The position numbers and the translations under genes were made by a program. From NCBI RefSeq assembly GCF_037543845.1, contig NZ_JBBIFX010000001.1, positions 744,001-808,000 on the forward strand: DNA of 64,000 nt. The letters run 5' to 3'. Under the pieces are notes generated by a model that was given only the letters and a program-made list of their open reading frames with translations, was not told where the DNA came from and did not search any database. The stretch comes from Gymnodinialimonas ulvae (GTDB lineage Bacteria; Pseudomonadota; Alphaproteobacteria; Rhodobacterales; Rhodobacteraceae). Positions 24,902 to 33,379 of this stretch are shown piece by piece (position 1 is the stretch's first letter; every line of letters begins with the position of its first letter).

Positions 24902-25807
24902 ATGGCACCACCCACCGAAACCCCGCCTCCCGACATCCTGTGCATTGGCGCAGTCCTTTGGGATATCATCGGCCGCTGCACGACCCCGATGCTGTTGGGC
25001 AATGACAAGCCCGGGCAGATCACGCGCCTGCCGGGTGGTGTGGCGCTGAATATCGCGAACGCCTTGCGTCAGTTCGGCCTGCGGCCGGCGCTTTTGTCGG
25101 TGGTGGGACAAGATGCCGAGGGCCGCGACCTTTTGGCGGCCTGCGAGGCGCTTGGGCTGGAGACGTCGTTCATCCATGTCGATCCGAACCTGCCCACCGA
25201 CCGCTACATGGCGATCGAGGCGCATGGCGGTCTGGTGGCAGCCATCGCCGATGCGCAGACACTGGAGACGCTGGGGGACCGGATCCTGACCCCGCTTGCC
25301 GATGGCACACTTGGCGCGCCGGGGGCGCCGTGGTCCGGGCCGGTGGCGCTCGACGGGAACCTCAGCGAGGCGCTCCTGATCGAGATTGCGCGCAGCCCGC
25401 TGTTTGCCAACGCCGATCTGCGCATTGCGCCCGCCTCTCCGGGCAAGGCCGAACGCCTGCGCCCCTTCCTCGGACAGCGCAACGCCACCTTTTACGTCAA
25501 CCGCGAAGAGGCCGGCCTGATCACCGGCACCCAGCCCGCCAATGCCGCCGCTGCCGCAGAGGCGCTTCTGCGCGCAGGCGCCGGTCGCGCGCTTGTCACC
25601 GAAGGCGCGCAGATGGCCGTGGATGGCAGCCGGACGCACACACTGAGCCAAACCCCGCCCCCGGTTGAGGCGATCCGCATCACCGGGGCGGGCGATACCT
25701 TCATGGCCGCCCATATCGCGGCCGAAATCGCGGGCGAGCCGCGAGAAACCGCGCTGCGCCTGGCCACTGTCACCGCTGCCAATTACGTCGCTGGAGACCA
25801 ACCATGA
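24902..25807 (+). CDS. psuK: PfkB family kinase, probably pseudouridine kinase
   Basis: Phosphorylates pseudouridine to pseudouridine 5'-phosphate. PfkB features: N-terminal DILCIGAVLWDIIGR, the glycine-rich LPGGVALNIANALRQFG, NREEAGLITG and the C-terminal ITGAGDTFMAAH with the catalytic Asp. The function is assigned mainly from context: its stop overlaps the ATG of psuG by 4 bases (ATGA), the usual psuK-psuG coupling. Length 301 is normal. Confidence 0.85.
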   Translation: MAPPTETPPPDILCIGAVLWDIIGRCTTPMLLGNDKPGQITRLPGGVALNIANALRQFGLRPALLSVVGQDAEGRDLLAACEALGLETSFIHVDPNLPTDRYMAIEAHGGLVAAIADAQTLETLGDRILTPLADGTLGAPGAPWSGPVALDGNLSEALLIEIARSPLFANADLRIAPASPGKAERLRPFLGQRNATFYVNREEAGLITGTQPANAAAAAEALLRAGAGRALVTEGAQMAVDGSRTHTLSQTPPPVEAIRITGAGDTFMAAHIAAEIAGEPRETALRLATVTAANYVAGDQP

Positions 25808-26712
25808 CCCTGCCCCTTACCCTGTCGCCCGATGTGGCCAAGGCCCGCGCGGACGGCACCGCCATCGTGGCGCTTGAAAGCACCATCATCACCCATGGTA
25901 TGCCCTATCCGCAAAACGTCGAGACCGCCCGCCGGGTGGAGGCCGAGGTGCGCGCCTCCGGGGCCACGCCCGCCACCATCGCGGTGATGGACGGGACCAT
26001 CCACATCGGCCTGACCGACGCGCAGCTGGAGACGCTGGCCAAGGCAACGAATGTCGCCAAACTTTCTCGCGCTGATCTGGCCGCCTGCCTCGCCACCGGC
26101 GGGATCGGGGCAACGACCGTGGCCGCGACGATGATCTGTGCGCATCTCGCCGGGATCGCCGTGTTCGCCACCGGCGGCATCGGCGGCGTTCACAAGGGCG
26201 CGCAGGAGAGCTTTGACATTTCCGCCGACCTGCATGAACTGGCCGCCACCCCCGTCACGGTCGTGGCCGCGGGCGCCAAGGCCATCCTCGATCTGCCCAA
26301 AACGCTCGAAGTGCTGGAAACTCTTGGCGTGCCGGTCATCGCGCATGGTCAACCCGCCTTCCCCGCGTTCTGGAGTCGCGACAGCGGACTTGCCGCGCCC
26401 CTCCGTCTTGATGATCCCGCCCAGATCGCCGCCGCCCATGCGATGCGCGCGCGTCTTGGCCTGCCCGGCGGTCAACTGGTGGCCAACCCGATCCCGGTCG
26501 AGGCCGAAATCCCCGCAGCCACGCTCGCGCCCCTGATCGCGCAGGCCCAGGCCGAGGCCGATGCGCATGGGATCACGGGCAAGGGCGTCACCCCCTTCCT
26601 CCTGCAACGCCTGTTCGAGCTGACCGAGGGCAACAGCCTCAGCGCCAATATCGCACTCGTGCTCAACAATGCGCGTGTCGCCGCCCGGATTGCCCAACAT
26701 TTGCTCGGCTGA
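25804..26712 (+). CDS. psuG: pseudouridine-5'-phosphate glycosidase
   Basis: Cleaves pseudouridine 5'-phosphate to uracil and ribose 5-phosphate. The motifs ALESTIITHGMPYPQN, RADLAACLATGGIGATTVAAT, FATGGIGGVHKGAQ and KGVTPFLL are characteristic; the Glu and Lys residues in the first and third are the expected active-site ones. Length 302 is standard. With psuK it forms a two-gene pathway for salvage of modified RNA nucleosides. Confidence 0.94.
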   Translation: MTLPLTLSPDVAKARADGTAIVALESTIITHGMPYPQNVETARRVEAEVRASGATPATIAVMDGTIHIGLTDAQLETLAKATNVAKLSRADLAACLATGGIGATTVAATMICAHLAGIAVFATGGIGGVHKGAQESFDISADLHELAATPVTVVAAGAKAILDLPKTLEVLETLGVPVIAHGQPAFPAFWSRDSGLAAPLRLDDPAQIAAAHAMRARLGLPGGQLVANPIPVEAEIPAATLAPLIAQAQAEADAHGITGKGVTPFLLQRLFELTEGNSLSANIALVLNNARVAARIAQHLLG

Positions 26713-26793
26713 GGCCCCGCCACGACCTGCGCGCTTGTGCGTCTGCCCGCGCAGCCCTAGATAACGCACAGGAACGGAAGCATCTGACGGCCC

Positions 26794-27504
26794 ATGAAAC
26801 TGCCCGAACTCGAAAAACCGCCGCGCCGCGGAATGTTTGCCTCACTGAGGTCGAACTTCCTGACCGGTTTGATCGTGATCGCCCCCATCGGCATCACGAT
26901 CTGGTTGCTGTGGTCTCTGACCGGCTGGATCGACAGCTGGGTGCTGCCGTTCATCCCGACCCGCTACAACCCCTCCGTGCTGATCAATCAATGGACAGGC
27001 ATCGAGGTCAATATTCGCGGCATCGGCGTCGTGGCGTTCTTTGTCTTCACCATGATCGTGGGCTGGATCGCCAAGGGCCTGATCGGGCGCTCGATGATCC
27101 GGTGGGCCGAAGGGCTGGTGTTGTCGATCCCGGTGGTCCGCTCGGTCTATTCCGGCCTCAAGCAGATCGCTGAAACGGTCCTCAAGCAGGATCAGCAGAA
27201 TTTCGACAAGGCCTGCCTCGTGCAATACCCGCGCGAGGGCATCTGGGCGATTGCCTTCATTTCCACCTCCACAAAGGGTGAAATCGCCGAGAAGGTGCCC
27301 GAAGACATGGTCTCGGTCTTCCTGCCCACGACGCCGAACCCGACCTCGGGATTTCTCCTGTTCGTGCCGCGCCGCGATGTAAAGATCCTCGACATGAGCG
27401 TGGAAGACAGCGCGAAACTCATCATCTCCGCCGGTCTTGTCTATCCCGACGGCAAGGACGCGAACAAGGCGGTCGAGACACCGGTTCAGGACGCCGCCGA
27501 GTAA
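26794..27504 (+). CDS. DUF502 family inner-membrane protein
   Basis: A 236-residue protein with two membrane helices (about 23-48, FLTGLIVIAPIGITIWLLW, and 79-100, GIGVVAFFVFTMIVGWIA). The following region carries the DUF502 hallmarks IPVVRSVYSGLKQ, GIWAIAFIS, VFLPTTPNPTSGFLLFVPR and VEDSAKLIISAG. The molecular function of the family is not known to me. It is alone on the plus strand, 81 bases after psuG; a double hairpin repeat follows. Confidence 0.87.
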   Translation: MKLPELEKPPRRGMFASLRSNFLTGLIVIAPIGITIWLLWSLTGWIDSWVLPFIPTRYNPSVLINQWTGIEVNIRGIGVVAFFVFTMIVGWIAKGLIGRSMIRWAEGLVLSIPVVRSVYSGLKQIAETVLKQDQQNFDKACLVQYPREGIWAIAFISTSTKGEIAEKVPEDMVSVFLPTTPNPTSGFLLFVPRRDVKILDMSVEDSAKLIISAGLVYPDGKDANKAVETPVQDAAE

Positions 27505-27551
27505 TCAAACCCGCGTGCCGTTCAGCGCTCAGGCGAGCGCCCTCTTTGCTT

Positions 27552-27618
27552 TTCAAATACCTCGGGGGTTTGGGGGCTGGCCCCCAAGTGAGCCGGGGAT
27601 TGGGGGCTGGCCCCCAAT
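27552..27618. repeat. tandem palindromic intergenic repeat, related in reverse to 2089 and 5686
   Basis: TTCAAATACCTCGGGG is followed by two hairpins 31 bases apart: TTGGGGG-CTGG-CCCCCAA (27570-27587) and ATTGGGGG-CTGG-CCCCCAAT (27599-27618 region). Read on the minus strand the order GGGGCCAGCCCC then CCCCGAGGT matches the layout of the other two copies. It lies between convergent genes, where a bidirectional terminator would fit. Confidence 0.65.
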
Positions 27619-27648
27619 CCAACCCAGCCAGTAACGCCGGGGCCGCAA

Positions 27649-29457
27649 TCATTCCTCGACCCACCAGACATCGGGCTGCCAGCCAATCCAATCTCCGTAA
27701 ATCGGGATGTAATCGGGGAACTCCAGCTCGCTGTTGAACGCCAGACGGCTGATCGGGTTGTGGTGGAACGGCACCACGTAGCGCTGCGAAATCAGCACCC
27801 GGTCCAACGCCCGCACGGCGGCGCGGTAATCGTCTTGGCTGGCAGCCGACAGCATCGTGTCGACCATCGCCTCGATCGCCGGATGGCACGCCCCCATCAG
27901 GTTGCGCGACCCTTCCGCCTCGACCGTTTCGCAGCCCCAATACAGCCGCTGCTCATTGCCCGGGCTCAGGCTCAGGCCGCGCCGGTAATAGGTCATGTCA
28001 AAGTCGAACACATCCGTCCGCTCGCGATATTGCGCGCTGTCGACCCGCGTCACCGTCACGTCGATGCCCACCCGGCTCAGCGCCTCGACATAGATGTTGG
28101 CAATGGAATCGTTTTCGGACGATCCGGTCTGCAACAGGATCTCGAACGTCACCGGCGCGCCGTCGGCCCCGGTCATCACACCTTCTTCCACATTGTATCC
28201 CGCCTCTTCCATCAACGCGATGGCGGCCCTGATCCCGTTGCGGTTCCGCTCCGATCCGTCCGACACCGGCAAGACATACCCCTCCAGCGCGCCGGGCAGC
28301 AGATCGGCCTCGAACGGCGCGAGGAATTCGGCCACGCGCCCTTCGGCCGTGCCGGGCTGCATCGATAGCGGCGAGTTGGAGAAATACGAGGTGATCCGCG
28401 GATCGACCCCACCGTTAATCGTCTGGTTGATGAATTCGAAGTTGAACGCCTGGATCATCGCCTCGCGCACGCGCCAGTCGCTGAACAGGGGATTGCGGGT
28501 GTTCATCACGAAGCCGGTGATGCCCGAGGGCCGTTGATGCGGGATCTCTGCCAGCTCGACCTCGCCGTTCTGCACACGCGGGAAATCGTAATTGTCCGCC
28601 CAGGCCTGCGCGGAGGTCTCGCGCTGCGTGGTGATCAGGCCGCTGGTGAAGGCCTCGCGCATCGCGTTGCCGTCGCCGAAGAATTCCATGCGGATCTCGT
28701 CGATTACGTTGGTGCCGCGCCGGAACGGCACGTCGACGCCCCAGTAATCGGGGTTGCGGCGCAGGCTGACGAAACGCCCGGCCTCGAAATCGTCGATGAT
28801 GTAAGGCGCCGTGGTGATCGGGACATTGGTCAGCCCGCTTTCGGTGAAATCGGCGTCCTCCCATTGCGCGGCCTGAAGGATCGGACGCAGGCCCATGATC
28901 ATAGCCAATTCGCGATCGTTTTCGGCCAGGGTGATGCGCACGGTCCGCTCGCCGACGGCCTCGATCCCCTCAACGCGCGTCCACGAGCCGAGGTAGCGCG
29001 GGTGCCCATCTGTCCCGAGTGTCTCGAACGACCAGATCACATCCTCGACCGTGACCGGGCTGCCGTCAGAGAATGCCGCCTCTCCGCGCAGAGTGAATTC
29101 GACCCAGGAATGGTCCTCGGCGATCTCGACGGTTTCGGCGAGAAGTCCATACAGCGTGAATGGCTCGTCATACGACCGACCCAAAAGCGATTCGTAGGCC
29201 AAGAATCGCAGCTGCCACGGCACCGATCCCTCGCGGATATGCGGGTTCAGCGAATCGAACGAACCGACCTCGCCGGTGACGATTCGTCCGCCCGTCGGCG
29301 CGTCGGGATTGGCATAGGGAAGGTGCGTGAAATCCGCGGCAAGCGCCGGCGCGCCATACATCGCGACCCCGTGGGATGGCTCAGCAATGGCAGGGCTGGC
29401 CAGTGCCAGTGCCAAGGCCACAACACCTGCCCTTTTGATGAAACAATGCGTCTGCAT
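27649..29457 (-). CDS. extracellular solute-binding protein family 5, YejA-like peptide-binding protein
   Basis: Periplasmic binding protein of the oligopeptide/dipeptide type, 602 residues. ATG at 29457 has GGAGG about 10 bases upstream and starts a signal peptide (MQTHCFIKRAGVVALALALA, cleavage after SPAIA). YejA-like features are SFDSLNPHIREG, YESLLGRSYDEPFTLYGLLAE, WVEFTLRGEAAFSDGSPVT and SWRTRV-like strands. YejA proteins serve peptide and microcin C uptake. No permease or ATPase genes are adjacent: the downstream neighbour is convergent DUF502, so it is an orphan here. Confidence 0.88.
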   Translation of the reverse strand: MQTHCFIKRAGVVALALALASPAIAEPSHGVAMYGAPALAADFTHLPYANPDAPTGGRIVTGEVGSFDSLNPHIREGSVPWQLRFLAYESLLGRSYDEPFTLYGLLAETVEIAEDHSWVEFTLRGEAAFSDGSPVTVEDVIWSFETLGTDGHPRYLGSWTRVEGIEAVGERTVRITLAENDRELAMIMGLRPILQAAQWEDADFTESGLTNVPITTAPYIIDDFEAGRFVSLRRNPDYWGVDVPFRRGTNVIDEIRMEFFGDGNAMREAFTSGLITTQRETSAQAWADNYDFPRVQNGEVELAEIPHQRPSGITGFVMNTRNPLFSDWRVREAMIQAFNFEFINQTINGGVDPRITSYFSNSPLSMQPGTAEGRVAEFLAPFEADLLPGALEGYVLPVSDGSERNRNGIRAAIALMEEAGYNVEEGVMTGADGAPVTFEILLQTGSSENDSIANIYVEALSRVGIDVTVTRVDSAQYRERTDVFDFDMTYYRRGLSLSPGNEQRLYWGCETVEAEGSRNLMGACHPAIEAMVDTMLSAASQDDYRAAVRALDRVLISQRYVVPFHHNPISRLAFNSELEFPDYIPIYGDWIGWQPDVWWVEE

Positions 29458-29534
29458 TTGGGAACAATCCTCCAACCACCCGTATTCGTTGCCCGCCACG
29501 CTACCGGCCCGCGAATGCAAGGGCAACTTTTCGG

Positions 29535-29564
29535 TTGGACTCGGGCCAAGTCATTGCTTATAAA
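29535..29564 (+). promoter_or_regulatory. putative promoter of the 29570-29646 small RNA
   Basis: TTGGAC at 29535-29540, 17 bases, then TTATAA at 29558-29563 (or TATAAA at 29559-29564 with 18). This AT-rich -10 stands out in a GC-rich genome. It is directed toward the hairpin-terminator pair that ends at 29646. Confidence 0.5.
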
Positions 29565-29569
29565 GGGGT

Positions 29570-29646
29570 CACTGCTCGATAGGTTTCTTGCCTGTATGAA
29601 ACCTGCCTCAATGACTTAACCCTGGCCTTGTGCCAGGGTTTTTTTT
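29570..29646 (+). ncRNA. candidate small RNA of about 77 nt with strong terminator
   Basis: Between the divergent peptide-binding protein and bdhA. A first hairpin has arms AGGTTTC (29581-29587) and GAAACCT (29598-29604). A second has arms AACCCTGGC (29618-29626) and GCCAGGGTT (29632-29640) and runs into T8 (29639-29646), an excellent rho-independent terminator. A promoter-like pair ends at 29563. No gene lies between promoter and terminator. It could be a stand-alone trans-acting RNA or a premature-termination leader of bdhA, which starts 101 bases later; the absence of an obvious anti-terminator favours the first. Confidence 0.6.
29618..29646 (+). terminator. strong rho-independent terminator
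   Basis: Nine-base perfect stem AACCCTGGC/GCCAGGGTT, loop CTTGT, ending in eight T. It is the clearest terminator in the window and ends the small RNA candidate. Confidence 0.88.
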
Positions 29647-29747
29647 GTCTGCGGCGCAGATCCGCGCAACAGGCCCGTGCAGCCCCTGTTCTTTTCGCAC
29701 TCGCAGCATTAGCGTCTGCGCAGATACGATTGAGCGGAGATTTCCCC

Positions 29748-30533
29748 ATGGCCCTGACCACCGACCTTTCCGGCAAGACTGCCGTCATCACCGGCTCGAA
29801 CTCGGGCATCGGCCTGGGCGTGGCGCGCGAACTGGCGCGGGCAGGCGCGAATGTCGTCCTGAATTCCTACACCGACCGCAAGGAAGACCACGCGCTGGCC
29901 GAAGAAATCGCCGAGAACTTCAGCGTCGAGGCGCGCTACATCAAGGCGGACCTGTCCAAGGGCGACGAGGCGCGCGCGCTGATCGAACAGGCCGGTACAT
30001 GCGATATCCTGATCAACAACGCTGGTATTCAACATGTCGCGCCGATCGAAGATTTCCCGGTCGAAAAATGGGACGCGATCATCGCGATCATGCTCAGCTC
30101 GGTCTTTCACACGACCGCCGCCGCCTTGCCGATGATGCGCAAGGCGGATTGGGGCCGCATCGTCAATATCTCCTCGGCCCATGGGCTGACTGCCTCCCCC
30201 TACAAATCGGCTTACGTATCGGCCAAGCACGGCGTTGTCGGCATGACCAAGGTGGTCGCGCTTGAAACCGCGCAGGAGCCGATCACCGCCAACGCCGTCT
30301 GCCCCGGCTACGTGTTGACGCCGCTGGTGCAGGCCCAGATCCCCGACACTGCGAAGAAATACGACATGAGCGAAGAAGAGGTGACGCAGAAAGTCATTCT
30401 TGAGCGCCAGCCGTCGAAGGAATTCGCCACGACCGAACAATTGGGCGGAACGGTCGCGTTCCTGTGCTCACCCGCCGCCGATCAGATCACCGGCACAACG
30501 ATCAGCGTCGATGGTGGTTGGACGGCCCTGTAA
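29748..30533 (+). CDS. bdhA: 3-hydroxybutyrate dehydrogenase
   Basis: Short-chain dehydrogenase that interconverts 3-hydroxybutyrate and acetoacetate with NAD. The cofactor motif TGSNSGIGLGVA is near residue 15, NNAGIQHVAPIEDFP near 88, catalytic Ser143, Tyr156 and Lys160 are in place (SSAHG, SAYVSAK), and VCPGYVLTPLVQAQI is typical of BDH. Length 261 is normal. ATG at 29748 follows GCGGAGA. A pentapeptide-like protein and a patatin follow, so the operon may serve polyhydroxybutyrate or storage-lipid use. Confidence 0.92.
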   Translation: MALTTDLSGKTAVITGSNSGIGLGVARELARAGANVVLNSYTDRKEDHALAEEIAENFSVEARYIKADLSKGDEARALIEQAGTCDILINNAGIQHVAPIEDFPVEKWDAIIAIMLSSVFHTTAAALPMMRKADWGRIVNISSAHGLTASPYKSAYVSAKHGVVGMTKVVALETAQEPITANAVCPGYVLTPLVQAQIPDTAKKYDMSEEEVTQKVILERQPSKEFATTEQLGGTVAFLCSPAADQITGTTISVDGGWTAL

Positions 30534-30563
30534 CCCGCGCCTGCCGCACAAAAGGTGACCTCC

Positions 30564-30905
30564 ATGTCCGAGACCCCGGAAGCTGGCCGCGACAAGCTCG
30601 AGATGCACAACATGTACTTGTGCGGCTCGACCTTCACCGCCGTGAGCCTGAAAGACGCCAGATTTCGCGACACCCATCTGATGGGGGCGCTGCTCGATGA
30701 CGTGAACGCGTCGGAGATGCGGTTTCACAATGTGAACCTGACCGGGTCGACGTTCGAGAACGTGAACTTGAGCGAGGTCACGATCCGGCAGGCGAACCTG
30801 CAAGGGCTTGCGATCACGCAGGCCGACATCACCGACATGACCGTCGACGGCATCACGCTGAGCGACATGATCGCATTGTGGGATGAGACACATGGCAAAG
30901 GCTAA
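30564..30905 (+). CDS. small pentapeptide-repeat-like protein
   Basis: A 113-residue protein with degenerate A(N/D)LXX-like periodicity from about residue 25 to 95 (DARFRDTHLMGALLDDVNAS, VNLTGSTFENVNLS, ANLQGLAITQADITD), which should fold as a short right-handed beta helix. Enzymatic residues are not apparent. ATG at 30564 has AAGGTG upstream. It follows bdhA by 30 bases and its end overlaps the patatin gene by 14 bases. The role is unknown; a scaffold or partner for the patatin is a guess. Confidence 0.72.
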   Translation: MSETPEAGRDKLEMHNMYLCGSTFTAVSLKDARFRDTHLMGALLDDVNASEMRFHNVNLTGSTFENVNLSEVTIRQANLQGLAITQADITDMTVDGITLSDMIALWDETHGKG

Positions 30906-31926
30906 GCGCATTAACCTCGCCCTGCAGGGCGGCGGCGCACATGGCGCCTACACCTGGGGTGTGCTGGAGGCGATCCTGGCCTGCGAAGAGCTTGAGATCG
31001 CCGCCATGTCCGGCACATCGGCGGGCGCACTGAACGGGGCGGCGGTGAAATGCGGGCTCAGCCGCGGCTCACGCACGTTGGCGAGCGAGGCGCTGGCCAA
31101 GGTGTGGGAACAGGTTGGCGCCATCACCGACGAGGCCTTCGCGCCGTGGCTTAACATGATCTCGCCGCAGGCCGTCAGCTTCGCGCTTGAGACCTCCCTG
31201 CCCTTCGCGATGGGAGACGCCGTCAGCCGCATGGTCAGCCCCTATGCCAGCGGGCCGTTTTACCGCAATCCGCTGGCTCCGATCGTGAGGGATTTCGAAT
31301 ACGATCACATTTGCTGCGACGCGGGCCCGGATTTCTACATCTGTGCCACGAATGTGCGTTCTGGCAAGATCCGCATCTTCACCGGCGACGAGATCACCCC
31401 GCAGTCGATCATGGCCTCGGCCTGCCTGCCGACCATGTTCCGCGCGATCGAGATCGACGATCCGGTGACCGGCGAGACGGAGGCCTATTGGGACGGCGGC
31501 TATACCGGCAATCCGGCGCTGTTCCCGCTCTTCGGGCCGGATCTGCCGCGGGACATCCTGATCGTGAACATCAACCCGCTCTACCGCGAGGAGGTGCCGA
31601 CCTCGGCCAGGTCGATCCAGAACCGGATCAACGAGATCAGCTTCAACACATCGCTCCTGCGCGAATTGCGTGCCATCGAATTCGTCCAGCGCCTCCTCCA
31701 CAAGGGCGCGCTGCAGGACAATGCGATGAAGGATATGCTGATCCATATGATCGCGGATGACGATTTGATGCAGCAGCTTTCGGTCGCCACAAAGTTGATC
31801 GCCACGCCGCAGATCCTGCACCAATTGCGCGAAGCCGGACGCGCCTCGGCGGAGGCATTCCTGTCGGAGCATTTCGACAAGATCGGCGAAGACAGCACCG
31901 TCGATCTGCGCGCCATGTTCGAATAA
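30892..31926 (+). CDS. patatin-like phospholipase family protein
   Basis: Serine acyl hydrolase of 344 residues. The oxyanion loop QGGGAHGAYTWGV (12-24), nucleophile motif GTSAG (41-45, Ser43) and the catalytic Asp in DGGYTGNP (Asp201) are all present, so it should be active. The C-terminal 100 residues (NEISFNTSLLRELRAIEFV onwards) are helical and typical of the bacterial patatins found beside bdhA. ATG at 30892 lies 14 bases inside the preceding gene. Substrates may be membrane or storage lipids; a polyhydroxybutyrate depolymerase role is possible from context but not shown by motif. Confidence 0.9.
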   Translation: MAKAKRINLALQGGGAHGAYTWGVLEAILACEELEIAAMSGTSAGALNGAAVKCGLSRGSRTLASEALAKVWEQVGAITDEAFAPWLNMISPQAVSFALETSLPFAMGDAVSRMVSPYASGPFYRNPLAPIVRDFEYDHICCDAGPDFYICATNVRSGKIRIFTGDEITPQSIMASACLPTMFRAIEIDDPVTGETEAYWDGGYTGNPALFPLFGPDLPRDILIVNINPLYREEVPTSARSIQNRINEISFNTSLLRELRAIEFVQRLLHKGALQDNAMKDMLIHMIADDDLMQQLSVATKLIATPQILHQLREAGRASAEAFLSEHFDKIGEDSTVDLRAMFE

Positions 31927-32011
31927 CGGAACCCGGTGGCGGCCGTCCCGGCGTTGCCCTGTCATCGTTTCTTCACTTGAACCGCAGGTCGTGCGGCGGC
32001 ACTACGCGTTC

Positions 32012-32674
32012 ATGGATACTCTGCCCCGCCGCCTTCTTGCCGAAGCCCTCGGCACTTCGTTTCTCCTCATCGCCGTTGTCGGCTCCGGCATCATGGCCGA
32101 GGCGTTGAGCGGCGGAAATACGGGCGTGGCGCTTCTGGCCAATGCAATTGCGACGGGCGTGGCGCTTTACGTCCTGATCACATTGTTCGGCCCGGTGTCT
32201 GGCGCACATTTCAATCCGGCGGTTACGCTGGTTTTCGCGTTACGACGTGAAATCAGTATCTTACATGCCTTTCTTTATGTAATTTGCCAGGTTCTGGCCG
32301 GCATCATCGGGGTCTGGCTGGCCCATGTCATGTTCGAACTGCCGGTGCTGCAGGCCTCGACAACCGCCCGCACGGGCAGCGGGCAATGGGTGGCAGAGGT
32401 CATCGCGACCTTCGGGCTGCTCTTCACCATCCTTGGCGGAATACGCCACGCGCCTGCTCAGGTCCCCGCCCTTGTCGCAGCCTATATCACCGGGGCCTAT
32501 TGGTTCACCGCCTCGACCAGCTTTGCAAACCCCGCCGTCACCATTGCGCGTGCGTTCAGCGACACCTTCGCCGGTATTGCGCCGGGCGACGTGGCCCCCT
32601 TCATCGTGGCACAGATCATCGGCGCGGTACTGGCGTTGAGCGTTGCGGGCGCGCTTTACGGGCGCCGCGCTTAG
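32012..32674 (+). CDS. MIP family aquaporin
   Basis: Water or small-solute channel of 220 residues with six membrane helices. Both pore loops are intact: SGAHFNPAVTL and SFANPAVTIAR, the latter with the selectivity-filter arginine. The rest resembles the short bacterial aquaporins sometimes linked to arsenic genes, but no ars gene is near. Start at ATG 32012 (MDTLPRRLLAE); a GTG at 31991 would add seven residues. No good ribosome binding site is seen for either. The stop overlaps that of the convergent regulator by 3 bases. Confidence 0.9.
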   Translation: MDTLPRRLLAEALGTSFLLIAVVGSGIMAEALSGGNTGVALLANAIATGVALYVLITLFGPVSGAHFNPAVTLVFALRREISILHAFLYVICQVLAGIIGVWLAHVMFELPVLQASTTARTGSGQWVAEVIATFGLLFTILGGIRHAPAQVPALVAAYITGAYWFTASTSFANPAVTIARAFSDTFAGIAPGDVAPFIVAQIIGAVLALSVAGALYGRRA

Positions 32675-33312
32675 CCGATCGACGTGACCCACAGGATCGT
32701 GGCGTCGTCATCGGAAATCGAGATCACATTGTGCCCCATCGCGGCGTCGTAATAGGCGCTGTCGCCGCGCACCATGTCGATGGGCTGGTAGAACTCGGTC
32801 AGCAGGCGGATGGCCCCGGTCAGCACATAAAGGAACTCTTCCCCCTCATGGCGCACCCATCCGTCGAATTCGTCGAAACTGCGCGCCCGGATCCGCGCGC
32901 GATAGGGCAGCATGGACTTTTGCGTCAATTGATCGGCCAGAAGCTCGTGCTCATAGGTCGTCGTGGCATGCGCCGCGCCCTCGCCGCGTTTCGTCGAAAC
33001 CAACCGCCCGCCGCCTTCGGGGGAGGCCTTGGGCGTGAACAATTGCGGCACTGAAATGCCCAGGCCCGTTGCAAGCTTTTTGACCGCTGCGTAGGTCGGC
33101 GACATCTGCCCGTTCTCGATCTTTGAAAGTGTCGAGCGGGCCAACCCGGCCTCCTGTGCGGCCTGCTCCAGCGTCCAGTTGCGCGCCTTTCGCAATTCAC
33201 GCACCCGCACCGCCAGATCCACGGGCACTTCGCTGCCCGAGGCGCGGGCCAGCCGGATCAGGCTGGGTTCGGGGGCACCTTTGGGACCAAGGTCGGGTGA
33301 CACATCGCTCAT
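32671..33312 (-). CDS. XRE family regulator with C-terminal cupin
   Basis: A 213-residue repressor-type protein. An N-terminal XRE helix-turn-helix (about 34-90: VRELRKARNWTLEQAAQEAGLA, STLSKIENGQMSPTY) is joined to a cupin_2 domain (about 135-210: HEGEEFLYVLTGAI, GDSAYYDAAMGH, the usual two cupin motifs). Such regulators often sense small metabolites and control neighbouring uptake or catabolic genes. Start at 33312 (MSDVSPDLG) is used; the ribosome binding site is poor. It diverges from the acyl-CoA ligase operon by 67 bases, so that operon is the obvious target candidate. Confidence 0.88.
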   Translation of the reverse strand: MSDVSPDLGPKGAPEPSLIRLARASGSEVPVDLAVRVRELRKARNWTLEQAAQEAGLARSTLSKIENGQMSPTYAAVKKLATGLGISVPQLFTPKASPEGGGRLVSTKRGEGAAHATTTYEHELLADQLTQKSMLPYRARIRARSFDEFDGWVRHEGEEFLYVLTGAIRLLTEFYQPIDMVRGDSAYYDAAMGHNVISISDDDATILWVTSIG

Positions 33313-33379
33313 GGCTCGTGAAGTAGCGCAGGCCGGGCCGCGCTTGCAACCGGGCGCGGCCTTGCATAGGCCCCGTTCC
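33313..33379. promoter_or_regulatory. divergent promoter region between regulator and ligase operon
   Basis: Only 67 bases separate the two start codons, so the promoters overlap and a regulator bound here could act on both sides. No clear inverted repeat or promoter pair stands out by eye. Confidence 0.35.
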
